From positions 62,001-126,000 of the forward strand of contig NZ_JAIELN010000008.1 in NCBI RefSeq assembly GCF_019753045.1: 64,000 nt of DNA. Direction: 5' to 3'. A model generated the notes under the pieces. It did not search any database. It was given only the letters and a program-made list of their open reading frames with translations, and was not told the origin of the DNA. The DNA is from Hyphomicrobium sp. GTDB taxonomy: Bacteria; Pseudomonadota; Alphaproteobacteria; Rhizobiales; Hyphomicrobiaceae. Within the stretch, counting starts at the first letter, position 1, and every line of letters begins with the position of its first letter. Made by a program: the position numbers and the translations under genes. Shown piece after piece: positions 46,202 to 54,396 of the stretch.

Positions 46202-47317
46202 GTGCAGCAACCTGTCATCGCCGCGACCGGGATCTACATCCCGCCACAAAGCATTTCGAACGACGAACTCGTTACGGCCTTCAACGCCTATGTCAGCGAG
46301 TTCAACTCTGTTCACGCGGCTGCCATTGCTGCCGGAGACGTCGCGCAGCTGTTACCGTCCTCGTCGGAGTTCATCGAGAAAGCATCAGGCATCAAGTCCC
46401 GGCACGTCGTGGATAGGGATGGAATTCTCGATCCTGCGATCATGCGCCCACGTATACCCGAGAGGCCGAACGAACAGCTTTCGGTTCTTGCGGAGATGGC
46501 GGTTCATGCCGCGCGCGACGCAATCGCAAATTGGGGCGGCGATATTCGCGACATCGGCGCCGTCATTTGTGCGGCGTCGAACATGCAGCGGCCGTATCCG
46601 GCGATGGCGGTCGAAGTTCAGAACGCGCTCGGGATCGGCGGCTTCGCGTTCGACATGAATGTCGCTTGCTCGTCTGCAACGTTCGGCATCAAGACCGCGA
46701 CCGACTTCATTCGCGGCGGCTCTCCGAAAGCTGTCCTCGTCGTCAATCCCGAGATCTGCTCGGGCCACCTCAATTTCAGGGATCGCGATAGCCACTTCAT
46801 CTTCGGTGATGTCGCGACGGCTGTGATCGTGACTGACGCCGCTTTAGCCGAAGGCGGATGGACTATCCTCGGCACGCGTCTCAAGACGCAGTTTTCAAAC
46901 AACATCCGCAACAATTTCGGATTTCTGAATCGCTGTGCTCCGGAAGGAATTGGCGCGGCGGACAAACTTTTCGTGCAGGAAGGACGGAAGGTTTATCGCG
47001 AGGTCGTGCCGATGGTCATCGAGATGATCATCGAACACGCGCGCGATATTGGCATCGACCACAAAGCTCTGAAGCGGCTCTGGCTACATCAGGCGAACAT
47101 CAACATGAACGAGATGATTGGCCGAAAGGTTCTGGAGCGCGAGCCGATGCCCGGAGAAAACGTCATCATTCTCGATACCTTTGCCAATACGAGCTCGGCT
47201 GGGTCGATCATCGCCTTTCACACCGCCAGCGGCGATCTCGTTCGCGGCGACACCGGGCTCATCTGCTCTTTCGGGGCGGGTTATTCCGCAGGCACGGTTT
47301 TCGTCGAGAAGCGCTAG
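46202..47317 (+). CDS. Beta-ketoacyl-ACP synthase III-like enzyme
   Basis: A 371-residue thiolase-fold synthase of the FabH type. Catalytic triad: Cys in DMNVACSSATFGI, His in LHQANINMNEM and Asn in TFANTSSAGS. The first 60 residues (ATGIYIPPQSISNDELV) hold the FabH opening, and GFGxG-like SFGAGYSAGTVF closes the fold. It is longer than housekeeping FabH (about 320) and resembles FabH-like enzymes that start with unusual primers or make alkylresorcinol/dialkyl products, so it is probably not the main FabH. The start is inferred as GTG 46202; a longer reading begins at 46106. It is flanked by esterase, SDR and DUF1345 genes. Confidence 0.88.
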   Translation: MQQPVIAATGIYIPPQSISNDELVTAFNAYVSEFNSVHAAAIAAGDVAQLLPSSSEFIEKASGIKSRHVVDRDGILDPAIMRPRIPERPNEQLSVLAEMAVHAARDAIANWGGDIRDIGAVICAASNMQRPYPAMAVEVQNALGIGGFAFDMNVACSSATFGIKTATDFIRGGSPKAVLVVNPEICSGHLNFRDRDSHFIFGDVATAVIVTDAALAEGGWTILGTRLKTQFSNNIRNNFGFLNRCAPEGIGAADKLFVQEGRKVYREVVPMVIEMIIEHARDIGIDHKALKRLWLHQANINMNEMIGRKVLEREPMPGENVIILDTFANTSSAGSIIAFHTASGDLVRGDTGLICSFGAGYSAGTVFVEKR

Positions 47318-47349
47318 CCGAAGCAGCGCCCGAAGCGAAGATCAGAGCA

Positions 47350-48066
47350 TCAAGCCAAGCTCGCCGCGAGATTGATCGTGAGGGCGAGAATCATGGTGTT
47401 GAAGAAGAAAGAGACGATGGCGTGCAGGATCGTCAAACGACGGATCTCTTTGCTGTTGATGATGACATCCGATGTCTGGGACGCTGCTCCAAACGACGTG
47501 GCGAAATAGAAGAAATCCCAATAATCCGGTGTCGTATCGGCCGGAAACGTCAAGGGGTTGATGCCTTTTGCGCTTTGTTCAGAGAAATGGTTGGGGGCGT
47601 AGTACTCGTGCGCGTAGTGAAGAGTGAAACTCACCTGAGTAACTAGCCATGAAATGACGATCGTTGCGGCGGCGAGGCCAACAAGGAGTGCCTTGCCTTC
47701 GTTCGACGCCGCCTTGGCTGCGGAGATCAAACCGAAAATCGCAGCGAAACTCGAAAATATTGCGAGAAGAACAAGCACCAAAATGACGACGCCGCTATCA
47801 TCCTGGCGTGCTGCTCGGGTGCGTATTTTGTCGGAATGGCATTGCAGCATGACCGTGAATGTCATCACGAGATACATCGCGCCGCTCAGACACCAGGCCA
47901 TGGCCTCGCGAACGGAAGCGTGAAGCGAAGACGGTAGTAGGAAGAGCGCGAGCACGCCGACGGCTGCGGCGAGCAAAACCCTCGGCCTCAGGACCAGGGA
48001 GCGGCCGATCGATCGGGGGCTGTACCAATTCGCTCTCTTGCGAGCCGTCCTGATGGGGTCGTTCAT
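47350..48066 (-). CDS. DUF1345-family integral membrane protein
   Basis: A 238-residue protein of the DUF1345 family: about six membrane helices (VLLAAAVGVLALFLLPSS, AMYLVMTFTVMLQCHSD, VVILVLVLLAIFSSFAAIFG, LLVGLAAATIVISWLVTQV) and the family's conserved DYWDFFYFATSFGAASQTSDV stretch between helices. Its role is not known. ATG 48066 (MNDPIRTA) was chosen over a longer reading from 48120. It is convergent with the KAS III-like gene and divergent from the receiver gene at 48314. Confidence 0.9.
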   Translation of the reverse strand: MNDPIRTARKRANWYSPRSIGRSLVLRPRVLLAAAVGVLALFLLPSSLHASVREAMAWCLSGAMYLVMTFTVMLQCHSDKIRTRAARQDDSGVVILVLVLLAIFSSFAAIFGLISAAKAASNEGKALLVGLAAATIVISWLVTQVSFTLHYAHEYYAPNHFSEQSAKGINPLTFPADTTPDYWDFFYFATSFGAASQTSDVIINSKEIRRLTILHAIVSFFFNTMILALTINLAASLA

Positions 48067-48313
48067 ACGGGGATCGCAAACATCTCTGGAAAGGACGCCT
48101 AGGCCGCAAGCATACGGCACGCCCCGGATATGATAGGGATTGATCCGGTTCGTTCAACGTACATTACGCTTAATTGGAGCCGATTCTGTGGGCTCCGGCT
48201 ACCGCTCTCAATGCCTAGACCGACAAGCCTAGAGCCTCCCGCTGACTATGCCTTAATTCAAAAAGCGCCTCTGATTGCTTGGTGAAACCGGCGAAACGGA
48301 AGGAGGCCGCGTG

Positions 48314-48745
48314 ATGTCCACCACTAGGCCAGCGACGGCCATTGGTTGTGCTCCGCTGGCATCGGCTGGGCTGTCCACGCGCCCGCTGATCGCAGTAATC
48401 GAAGATGACTATCGCTCGTCCATGGCGTTGAGCATGCTGATCGATGACTGGGGGTATTCCTGCATAGCCGCGCGCTCCTGCCTCGAAGCAGTCCAGACTT
48501 TGGGGCATCGGCTGAGCAATGTTTCCGCAATCATTACGGACATCGAGATTGAGGGCGAGATGCGGGGCGTCAACGATGCGCTCGCGCTTGCCGCGATGAT
48601 CGGACATCCAGTGCCGACGATCATCACGACCGGTCATTCCGACATCGTTTGGGTCACATCGCCATTCCCGGTTGTCGGGAAGCCGTTCGATCCCGACATT
48701 CTGCATCGATGGCTGCTGCACAACCTCGGGCCCACACTGCAGTAA
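48314..48745 (+). CDS. Single-domain response regulator (receiver only)
   Basis: A 143-residue receiver domain without an output domain. The acidic pocket (IAVIEDDYRSSMAL), phospho-acceptor Asp in AIITDIEIEGE, Thr in IITTGHSD and Lys in VVGKPFDPD are all present. ATG 48314 follows AAGGAGG. Stand-alone receivers usually act as phosphate sinks or relays; the hybrid kinase at 49458-51821 is the obvious partner. It is convergent with the LuxR-type regulator. Confidence 0.9.
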   Translation: MSTTRPATAIGCAPLASAGLSTRPLIAVIEDDYRSSMALSMLIDDWGYSCIAARSCLEAVQTLGHRLSNVSAIITDIEIEGEMRGVNDALALAAMIGHPVPTIITTGHSDIVWVTSPFPVVGKPFDPDILHRWLLHNLGPTLQ

Positions 48746-48763
48746 AAAGTGGGTCCGGTGAGC

Positions 48764-49474
48764 TTAGCTCCGCGTAGCGAGTTCGGTGCGGTTGCGGGCT
48801 CCGAAATGCGAAAAGAGAGCCGCAAGGTGGATCTTGACCGTGCCTTCGGCGATGTCGAGTTCGCGCGCGATCTCTTTATTCGAAAGGCCCCGGCGGACAC
48901 AATCCAGGACGTCGCGTTGTCGCGGTGAAATGGCTTTGTTGGTGGCTCCACCGCCGGGGTCCCGCTTTGCGGAAGGCGCATCGGAGCTCGCGTGCTTTGC
49001 CGTATGTTCGGCATTGCCCGACGTCATAAATCGCGGCACGAAAACGCGGCCATCCAGAATGTCTTTCAATGCGCCGACGATCTCGTCATCCGCCAGTGAT
49101 TTCGGCACGTATCCGTTGAGTCCCATCGCCACAGCTTTGACGACGTCGTTGCGTTCTTCCGATCCCGACACGATCGCAACGCGAATGCTGGGATAGGCCT
49201 CTTTCACCACGCGTAGGCCCTCGGGTCCCGAGATTCCCGGCATTGCCAGATCGAACAGAGCGAGCTCGACGTTTGGTGTTTCTGCAAGGCGATCGAGCGC
49301 AGCGTCAAAGGACGACGCTTCGATGACTGAACGAAACCCCATTCGATCGCGCAGCAAAAAGCCAAAGCCGGACCTGTAAAGTCCGTGGTCGTCGGCAACT
49401 AGAACCGTATCGCGTTGGGGCACCGGCATCGCCTTTTCTACATTGGTTTTTTCCAGATTAGCTGGCACTTGCAT
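48764..49474 (-). CDS. LuxR/NarL-type two-component response regulator
   Basis: A 236-residue response regulator: receiver (TVLVADDHGLYRSGFGFLL, phospho-Asp in ALFDLAMPGISG, Lys in YVPKSLADDE) and a C-terminal LuxR helix-turn-helix (ISPRQRDVLDCVRRGLSNKE, IARELDIAEGTVKIHLAALF). ATG 49474 follows GGAG and lies 17 bases inside the end of the hybrid kinase gene, so the two are cotranscribed with the kinase first. It is probably the DNA-binding output of that kinase. Confidence 0.93.
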   Translation of the reverse strand: MQVPANLEKTNVEKAMPVPQRDTVLVADDHGLYRSGFGFLLRDRMGFRSVIEASSFDAALDRLAETPNVELALFDLAMPGISGPEGLRVVKEAYPSIRVAIVSGSEERNDVVKAVAMGLNGYVPKSLADDEIVGALKDILDGRVFVPRFMTSGNAEHTAKHASSDAPSAKRDPGGGATNKAISPRQRDVLDCVRRGLSNKEIARELDIAEGTVKIHLAALFSHFGARNRTELATRS

Positions 49475-51821
49475 TTGCTCCGTACTCGGCATTGAAGCCA
49501 TTCAGCGAAACTTTATGAGCGTTGAGAATTGCACTCAGCGTGGCAGCGATAAGCTCGGGATCCGCCGGCTTTGTGAGCCATGGTCTGCCTGATTTTGCCA
49601 GGACCGCCAGGGTAGCAGAATCAGTGCCGCCGGAAAGGATCACAGTGGGAATATCCGTGTTCGTTCTAGCTGCCATGCGTTTGATGAATTCCAGTCCGGT
49701 CTCCGATCCTCTCAGATCGAAATCGAGCACGGCTGCATCGATCGCGAGCCCCTTGCTGAGGCCCTTCTCGGCTTCTGCCGCCGTTTGGTAGCCGAATGCG
49801 AGATTGCCGCGATCTTCAAGGTCGCGCATCAGGGCTGCGACGATGAGGGGATCGTCGTCGAGAACGAGTATTCTCATTCCGTGGATGGCCGTCTCGGACT
49901 TGGGGGACGGTTCGGGCCGGTGCGCGACTTCGCGGATGCTGCTCTTGGGCAGTACGATCGTAAATCGGGAGCCGCGCCCGCGCCGGGAGGCTACGAGGAT
50001 CTTCATGCCAAGCAGCTCAGCGTAGCGGCGCGCGATCGAGAGCCCGAGACCAAGTCCATCGTTGACGCCATAGGCGCGCTGATCGGCGCGTGAAAATTCT
50101 TCGAATATTTTCTCGCGCCGTTCGATGGGAAACCCGGGGCCGGTGTCGAAAACGTCAATCACGCGTTCTCCGTCCCGTTCGCGCGCAGCGAGTATGACGC
50201 CGCCGTACTTCGTGAATTTCAAGGCATTTGAGACGAGGTTACGGATAATGGTTTCGAGCAAAGCAGCATCCGTTTCGATGATCCAGTCGCGGGAGCGGCT
50301 GAGAAACTTCAATCCGTTCTGCTCGGCTTCGACTTTCGAGCCGACCGATATCCGCTCGATGATCTCGCTGACCGACACAGAGGTTTTAGCCGGATCGATC
50401 AGCTTGGCGTCGAGGCGTGAGATGTTGAGAAGCGCATCGAACATGCCCTTCAATCCGCGCAGACCTTCCTCCATCTGAGCAACCAGCGTCGTCGCTTCGT
50501 TGCCGCTGACACGGCGCGCAAGCGCACGCGCGAATAGTGTCAACGCGTGCAGAGGCTGACGGAGATCATGGCTGGCCGCCGCGAGAAAGCGGGACTTGGC
50601 TTCGGTCGCGAGTTCCGCTTCGGCTTTGGCGCGCTCAAGGCCGATGTTCTGTTCAGCGAGGCGCTGCGTTCGTTCCTGCACCTGAGTTTCAAGGGATTGG
50701 TTCGCGGCCGCAAGGGAAGCTCGTTGGGCGTCGAGCTCCTTGACGAGGGATCTGAGGGATTGCGACAGGACACGTGCTTCTTGGTATCCGCCAACCTGCG
50801 GAAACTCGAGCTTCTGCCCGCGCCGCAGGCCTTCCGCCGTATCAGCAAGCTGGAGCAGCGGTTGCGAGAGCTTGCCGGCGAGTATCCAAGCCAGAAGAGC
50901 GGCAAGCGCCGCGACGATGCCGCCGCAGATCAGAATCGTTGTCTGCAAACTTCGCACAGGTGCGAACGCGAGTTTCTGATCCTCCCGCACGAGGACGATC
51001 CAGTGCAAGCCGGGATAAGACCGATAGCCATCGCTTTTTGAAAATCCCGTCACGTATGATGTGTTGTCCGGCCATTGTTCGACGGCAAAGCCGGCATCGC
51101 CCGGCCGGGCGGCCCTGATGCTCGGAAGATCCAATGTTTTGCCGGTTATGTCGTCCGGACCAAAAAGGACGCGCCTTGCTTCATCGAGCACAATGACGTC
51201 GGCAGGAATTGCATCTTTCATGCTGCCGAGAAGGGTGTCGCGAACTTCTTCCGCCCAATCGGAGCTCAAGGTTGCGCCAAGGACACCGAACGTTGACTCC
51301 GTGTCCGAGATCGGGACTGCGAGATCGATAAAATCCGATGTCGTGTGCCCGTCTGTTGGGGACGGACCGCGGTCGGACCGGGCCGGGAGTTTGACGTCAC
51401 CAACATATGGTTCGTGTAGTCCCTTTTTGAACCAGATCTGATTGCTGACGTTTTGTCCTTCGTATTCTCCGCGAGTCGAGCTCAGGATTTTGCCGCTTTG
51501 ATCGGCAAAGCCGATCCAGGAATAATCGGAGTATGCGGTTTGAAACCTTTCAAGTGAGGCGCGCAAAGCCTCCGGCGTGTCGGTCTTTTGCAAGATCTTG
51601 CCGATGGCTGCCATGTTGTCGAGGGATTGGAGGCGCTCGAACATGGCGCGATCGAGCTTGTCTTGCATTTCGTCCGCCAGCAACGCCAGCGATTGACCGA
51701 TCTGGTGCTCAAGGCGGCTCACGGCATCGCGCCCGATCACGTAGGACACGGCAATCGTCAACAAAAGTGAGACTAGGGAGATCGCCGCCGCAATCAGGAC
51801 TTTCAACGAAACGCGCCGCAT
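49458..51821 (-). CDS. Hybrid sensor histidine kinase with extracytoplasmic Cache-type domain
   Basis: A 787-residue hybrid kinase. TM1 (VLIAAAISLVSLLLTIAVSYVIG), a large periplasmic region of Cache type (about residues 35-285, with SWIGFADQSGKILSSTRGEYEG), TM2 (TTILICGGIVAALAALLAWIL), a HAMP-like linker and coiled coil, then HisKA (KSRFLAAASHDLRQPLHAL, phospho-His), an ATPase with NLVSNALKFTKYGG, FDTGPGFPI and GLGLSIARRYAEL, and a C-terminal receiver (RILVLDDDPLIVAALM, DFDLRGSETG, LTKPADPEL). It probably senses a small ligand and passes phosphate through its own receiver to the LuxR-type regulator that follows. Ligand unknown. Confidence 0.92.
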   Translation of the reverse strand: MRRVSLKVLIAAAISLVSLLLTIAVSYVIGRDAVSRLEHQIGQSLALLADEMQDKLDRAMFERLQSLDNMAAIGKILQKTDTPEALRASLERFQTAYSDYSWIGFADQSGKILSSTRGEYEGQNVSNQIWFKKGLHEPYVGDVKLPARSDRGPSPTDGHTTSDFIDLAVPISDTESTFGVLGATLSSDWAEEVRDTLLGSMKDAIPADVIVLDEARRVLFGPDDITGKTLDLPSIRAARPGDAGFAVEQWPDNTSYVTGFSKSDGYRSYPGLHWIVLVREDQKLAFAPVRSLQTTILICGGIVAALAALLAWILAGKLSQPLLQLADTAEGLRRGQKLEFPQVGGYQEARVLSQSLRSLVKELDAQRASLAAANQSLETQVQERTQRLAEQNIGLERAKAEAELATEAKSRFLAAASHDLRQPLHALTLFARALARRVSGNEATTLVAQMEEGLRGLKGMFDALLNISRLDAKLIDPAKTSVSVSEIIERISVGSKVEAEQNGLKFLSRSRDWIIETDAALLETIIRNLVSNALKFTKYGGVILAARERDGERVIDVFDTGPGFPIERREKIFEEFSRADQRAYGVNDGLGLGLSIARRYAELLGMKILVASRRGRGSRFTIVLPKSSIREVAHRPEPSPKSETAIHGMRILVLDDDPLIVAALMRDLEDRGNLAFGYQTAAEAEKGLSKGLAIDAAVLDFDLRGSETGLEFIKRMAARTNTDIPTVILSGGTDSATLAVLAKSGRPWLTKPADPELIAATLSAILNAHKVSLNGFNAEYGANASAS

Positions 51822-52333
51822 CGGATCTCTATCTTCTTTCCGCTAGCTGCACTTAGCCTCGAACCTAATCAAGGCGAATATCAAGCGGGATTTGCGACGC
51901 GCCCCCGGCGGGTGCGAAACACCGCAGCCCTCGCCGCAAAGCCGGTTGCTTGGCAATAGACCATCCGGCCTAGCAAATGTTCATTGACCTAGACCGCCGG
52001 GCTGAATGGTGCCGGCAATTCATCCGGAGCAAACATAATTTGCCAAGCGGATCCATAGCCCTATCGGTATTGGTCTCTCACGTTAGGCGGATCCGCTTTT
52101 TCGCAAGCGAGCGCCGTCCCTCACCCCCCACCCAAAGCGCCGCTTTCGATAGCAGGGGCCCGGCTTACCCCCCAAGCCGGGCCCCGTTGTTTGCGCCCCT
52201 TCGCCGTTTCTTAATTCGTCGTAAGCTGGCGCTGCCAGCACGAAACCGGCTTTCTGCCGAAAGCCTCGATCCGATTAATGCAAAATAAGTCTAAAAGCGG
52301 TTAGGGCCGTCATCGACAACGTGGGGAAAATAA
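51822..52333. other. Long intergenic region with a strong hairpin
   Basis: About 510 nt without a credible gene. It ends in a 12-bp hairpin at 52155-52185. A transcript ending at that hairpin would have no coding sequence, so an sRNA gene is possible. The hybrid-kinase promoter must lie at the left end. Confidence 0.45.
52155..52185 (+). terminator. Strong hairpin upstream of the deaminase gene
   Basis: GGGGCCCGGCTT and AAGCCGGGCCCC form a perfect 12-bp stem with loop ACCCCCC, followed by GTTGTTTG. No plus-strand gene precedes it within 3 kb. It may end an unrecognised small RNA or act as a 5' structure. Confidence 0.7.
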
Positions 52334-52858
52334 ATGCATCGGCGAACCGTGCTTCAAGGTGGAATGACGCTCATTGCGGCGGCGATGGCAGGCTCGGGCA
52401 AAGCAGACGCGCGCCAGACGGCCGTCCTGCCCGAAGATGATGTTTTCATGAAGCTCGCCATCGAGGAGGCGGCGAAAGCGGAGTTTCCTTTCGGCGCGGT
52501 CATCGTCAAAAACGGGGAAGTGATGGCGCGTGGGCACAACCGGACGCGCGCCGATAGAGATCCGACCGCACACGGCGAAATGGTGGCGATCCGGGCTTTT
52601 CTCTCGGCTCACGGCCCCGATGTGCTCCAGGGGAATACGACACTCTACACCTCGGGCGAGCCCTGCTGCATGTGCATGGGCGCGATCCTGTGGTGCGGCA
52701 TCGGACGGCTCGTTTATGCCGCGTCGGTCGAACAACTTTCGACGAAGATAGGTCAGATCATGCTGTCGGCAGAGGATGTCGCGTCGAAAGCGCCCTTCGT
52801 TTCAATCGACATCGCCGGACCCGTGCTCGGCGAGGATGCGATGAAGTTATTCAAGTAG
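52334..52858 (+). CDS. Nucleoside/base deaminase with an N-terminal export signal
   Basis: A 174-residue cytidine/deoxycytidylate-deaminase-fold protein of the guanine/tRNA-adenosine deaminase type. The zinc site is complete: His-Glu in PTAHGEMVAI and PCxxC in GEPCCMCMGAI. The first 26 residues (HRRTVLQGGMTLIAAAMAGS) look like a twin-arginine signal peptide (RRTVLQG, hydrophobic core, Ala-x-Ala near GKADA). Cytoplasmic deaminases lack such a leader, so this one may work in the periplasm, perhaps on salvaged purines. If the true start were later (near residue 39) it would be an ordinary cytoplasmic enzyme; no good internal start with a ribosome site was seen. Confidence 0.82.
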   Translation: MHRRTVLQGGMTLIAAAMAGSGKADARQTAVLPEDDVFMKLAIEEAAKAEFPFGAVIVKNGEVMARGHNRTRADRDPTAHGEMVAIRAFLSAHGPDVLQGNTTLYTSGEPCCMCMGAILWCGIGRLVYAASVEQLSTKIGQIMLSAEDVASKAPFVSIDIAGPVLGEDAMKLFK

Positions 52859-52867
52859 AGCCGGTTG

Positions 52868-53548
52868 CTAAGACAGACGCTTGCCAAACTTGCGATCGGC
52901 GACTGTCGCACCGAACAGCGCCATTGTTACGAACTCGCGGGCTGCCCGCAGAAGCTGCCTTCGAACATTCTTGGCTTTCGCTTTAGCCCGGGCGCTGTCG
53001 TGGACGATCGCGGAATTTCCCGGGGCCTTCGACCATTCCAGACCGCGATGCGTGTCGGGAAGCGCCTGAAGGGATGTGCCGACCGTTCTGGCGATCGCTA
53101 CCATCAGCAGAATTTCATCGTTGTTCACTTCAGCTCGCCGGCAAAGCTCCGACCAATTGTCCAGCAGCTTGGTCGCCCCGGCTGTCGGGCTCCATACCGT
53201 CACTCTTGACGTGGGGTAGAGCCTGGCCATGCGCTCTCGTATTTCATTGAAGGCCAAGCCGACGTCGGCGCTAATTGCGAGCCCTGATGCTATGGGTTCT
53301 TTGATGCTGCAGTCGACGTCCATGCTGACGATCGTCTTGCCGGGGTATTCCACCCTCGCGCGCTTTATGTAGACGGGCTTGAGCAAGGTCGCTGCGTGCC
53401 ACTCAGCAGGCGTTGTCGCGTAGAGGTGGTGCGGAATATCGAACTTCGACAAATCCTCGGCCAGGCGCGCAGCCAGCGGTCGATAGTCCGGCGTGAAAAA
53501 TCCAATCACAACGTAACTGTCATTCGTCCCGCCGATGATGTCGGTCAT
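52868..53548 (-). CDS. Glycosyltransferase-like protein (nucleotide-diphospho-sugar fold)
   Basis: A 226-residue soluble protein that reads like a family-8/GT-A-type sugar transferase domain: YVVIGFFTPDYRPLAARL opening, LLKPVYIKRARVEYPGKTIV, and VSMDVDCSIKEP with a D-x-D that would bind the metal-nucleotide. The C-terminal 40 residues are basic. No membrane helix. Its acceptor and sugar are unknown. It is convergent with the deaminase gene. Confidence 0.55.
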   Translation of the reverse strand: MTDIIGGTNDSYVVIGFFTPDYRPLAARLAEDLSKFDIPHHLYATTPAEWHAATLLKPVYIKRARVEYPGKTIVSMDVDCSIKEPIASGLAISADVGLAFNEIRERMARLYPTSRVTVWSPTAGATKLLDNWSELCRRAEVNNDEILLMVAIARTVGTSLQALPDTHRGLEWSKAPGNSAIVHDSARAKAKAKNVRRQLLRAAREFVTMALFGATVADRKFGKRLS

Positions 53549-53966
53549 GACCTGCCCCCGGCTACGTTCATTGCCGATTTCTCAGATTTTGTGGTCGAAG
53601 AGTCCCCAGAAGACGCGGGCCAGCCGAAGCAACGCGACGCATCCCCGACCGGCATATCGGCCGCGGCAGCGCACCGCAATTCGCCTTATGGCCTAGCTCT
53701 TTCGCTGGTTGCCGATCCTCGAACATCAGGTCTCGGCGCCGATCGGCACGATTGTTCTACCCGGGGGTGCCAATGGCCGCGGCGCTGGAGGCGCGTTTCT
53801 CGCGGCAGCGATCTTCGGCGTCGAGTCAAATTTGCCAAAGCATTTTTACAATTTGTTTTGCGCGTTCCGCGCCTCCGCTCCTCCGCTCCGATCACCGGCG
53901 TACGCGTCGCGGGACGATGCTACAGTCGGAGCGGTGCGACGGCTCTCATCGCTGAAGAGGTGTGCT
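53549..53966. other. Intergenic stretch, no gene recognised
   Basis: About 420 nt between divergent genes. In-frame upstream extension of the membrane-protein reading goes back to 53709, but it has no family character, and the GTG at 53967 has a better ribosome-binding site. Confidence 0.4.
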
Positions 53967-54356
53967 GTGGGCGATATAACGAATGTGGGCTTGATGGTCG
54001 TCATCGGCGTCGGGACGGCCGTCGGAGCTTTCGCCGGGATGGTGTTCGGTAATGCGATGGACCCCAACGCGCTCCTCGCAGTCCTTTCCGGCCTGACAGG
54101 TACGGTGGCTGCAGCGGTGTCGCGCAATGCGCTGGTCGAACTGGGCTTCGGCGTCGGCGAGTTCGAGCAGGCGTTACCAATGCCCGTCTTCATATTTGCT
54201 ATTATTGCCTCGATCTTCGGAAGTCTGGCAGGCCTCGAAGTTGCCGCGCTTTCGAACGTCCTTTTGCCGGTTTACATTGGCGCACTCGCGGGTTTGTTTT
54301 CGTCGATCCTGACGGCACTGCTCGTTATTTCCTATCATATGCCGACACAAAAATAG
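53967..54356 (+). CDS. Small four-helix membrane protein, unknown family
   Basis: A 129-residue membrane protein beginning at GTG 53967 after AAGAGG. Four hydrophobic helices are visible: NVGLMVVIGVGTAVGAFAGM, LLAVLSGLTGTVAAAVS, MPVFIFAIIASIFGSLAGLE and LLPVYIGALAGLFSSILTALL. I do not recognise the family. It stands alone and ends in the same bases as a bidirectional terminator. Confidence 0.55.
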   Translation: MGDITNVGLMVVIGVGTAVGAFAGMVFGNAMDPNALLAVLSGLTGTVAAAVSRNALVELGFGVGEFEQALPMPVFIFAIIASIFGSLAGLEVAALSNVLLPVYIGALAGLFSSILTALLVISYHMPTQK

Positions 54357-54377
54357 GGCCGCGTTGAAGCGGCCCTA
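54354..54377 (-). terminator. Terminator between convergent genes
   Basis: TAGGGCCGC and GCGGCCCTA form a 9-bp stem around GTTGAA. On the minus strand it is followed by TATTTTTG, so it ends the esterase transcript; the plus-strand side lacks a T tract. The stem includes the last codon of the small membrane protein. Confidence 0.85.
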
Positions 54378-54396
54378 AGTTGCTCGAGACCTCAAA

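Noticed and set aside
52155-52185. SRP (4.5S) RNA
   Set aside because: The GC-rich hairpin looked suggestive, but the conserved GGAAGGAAGCAGCC-like loop of SRP RNA is absent.
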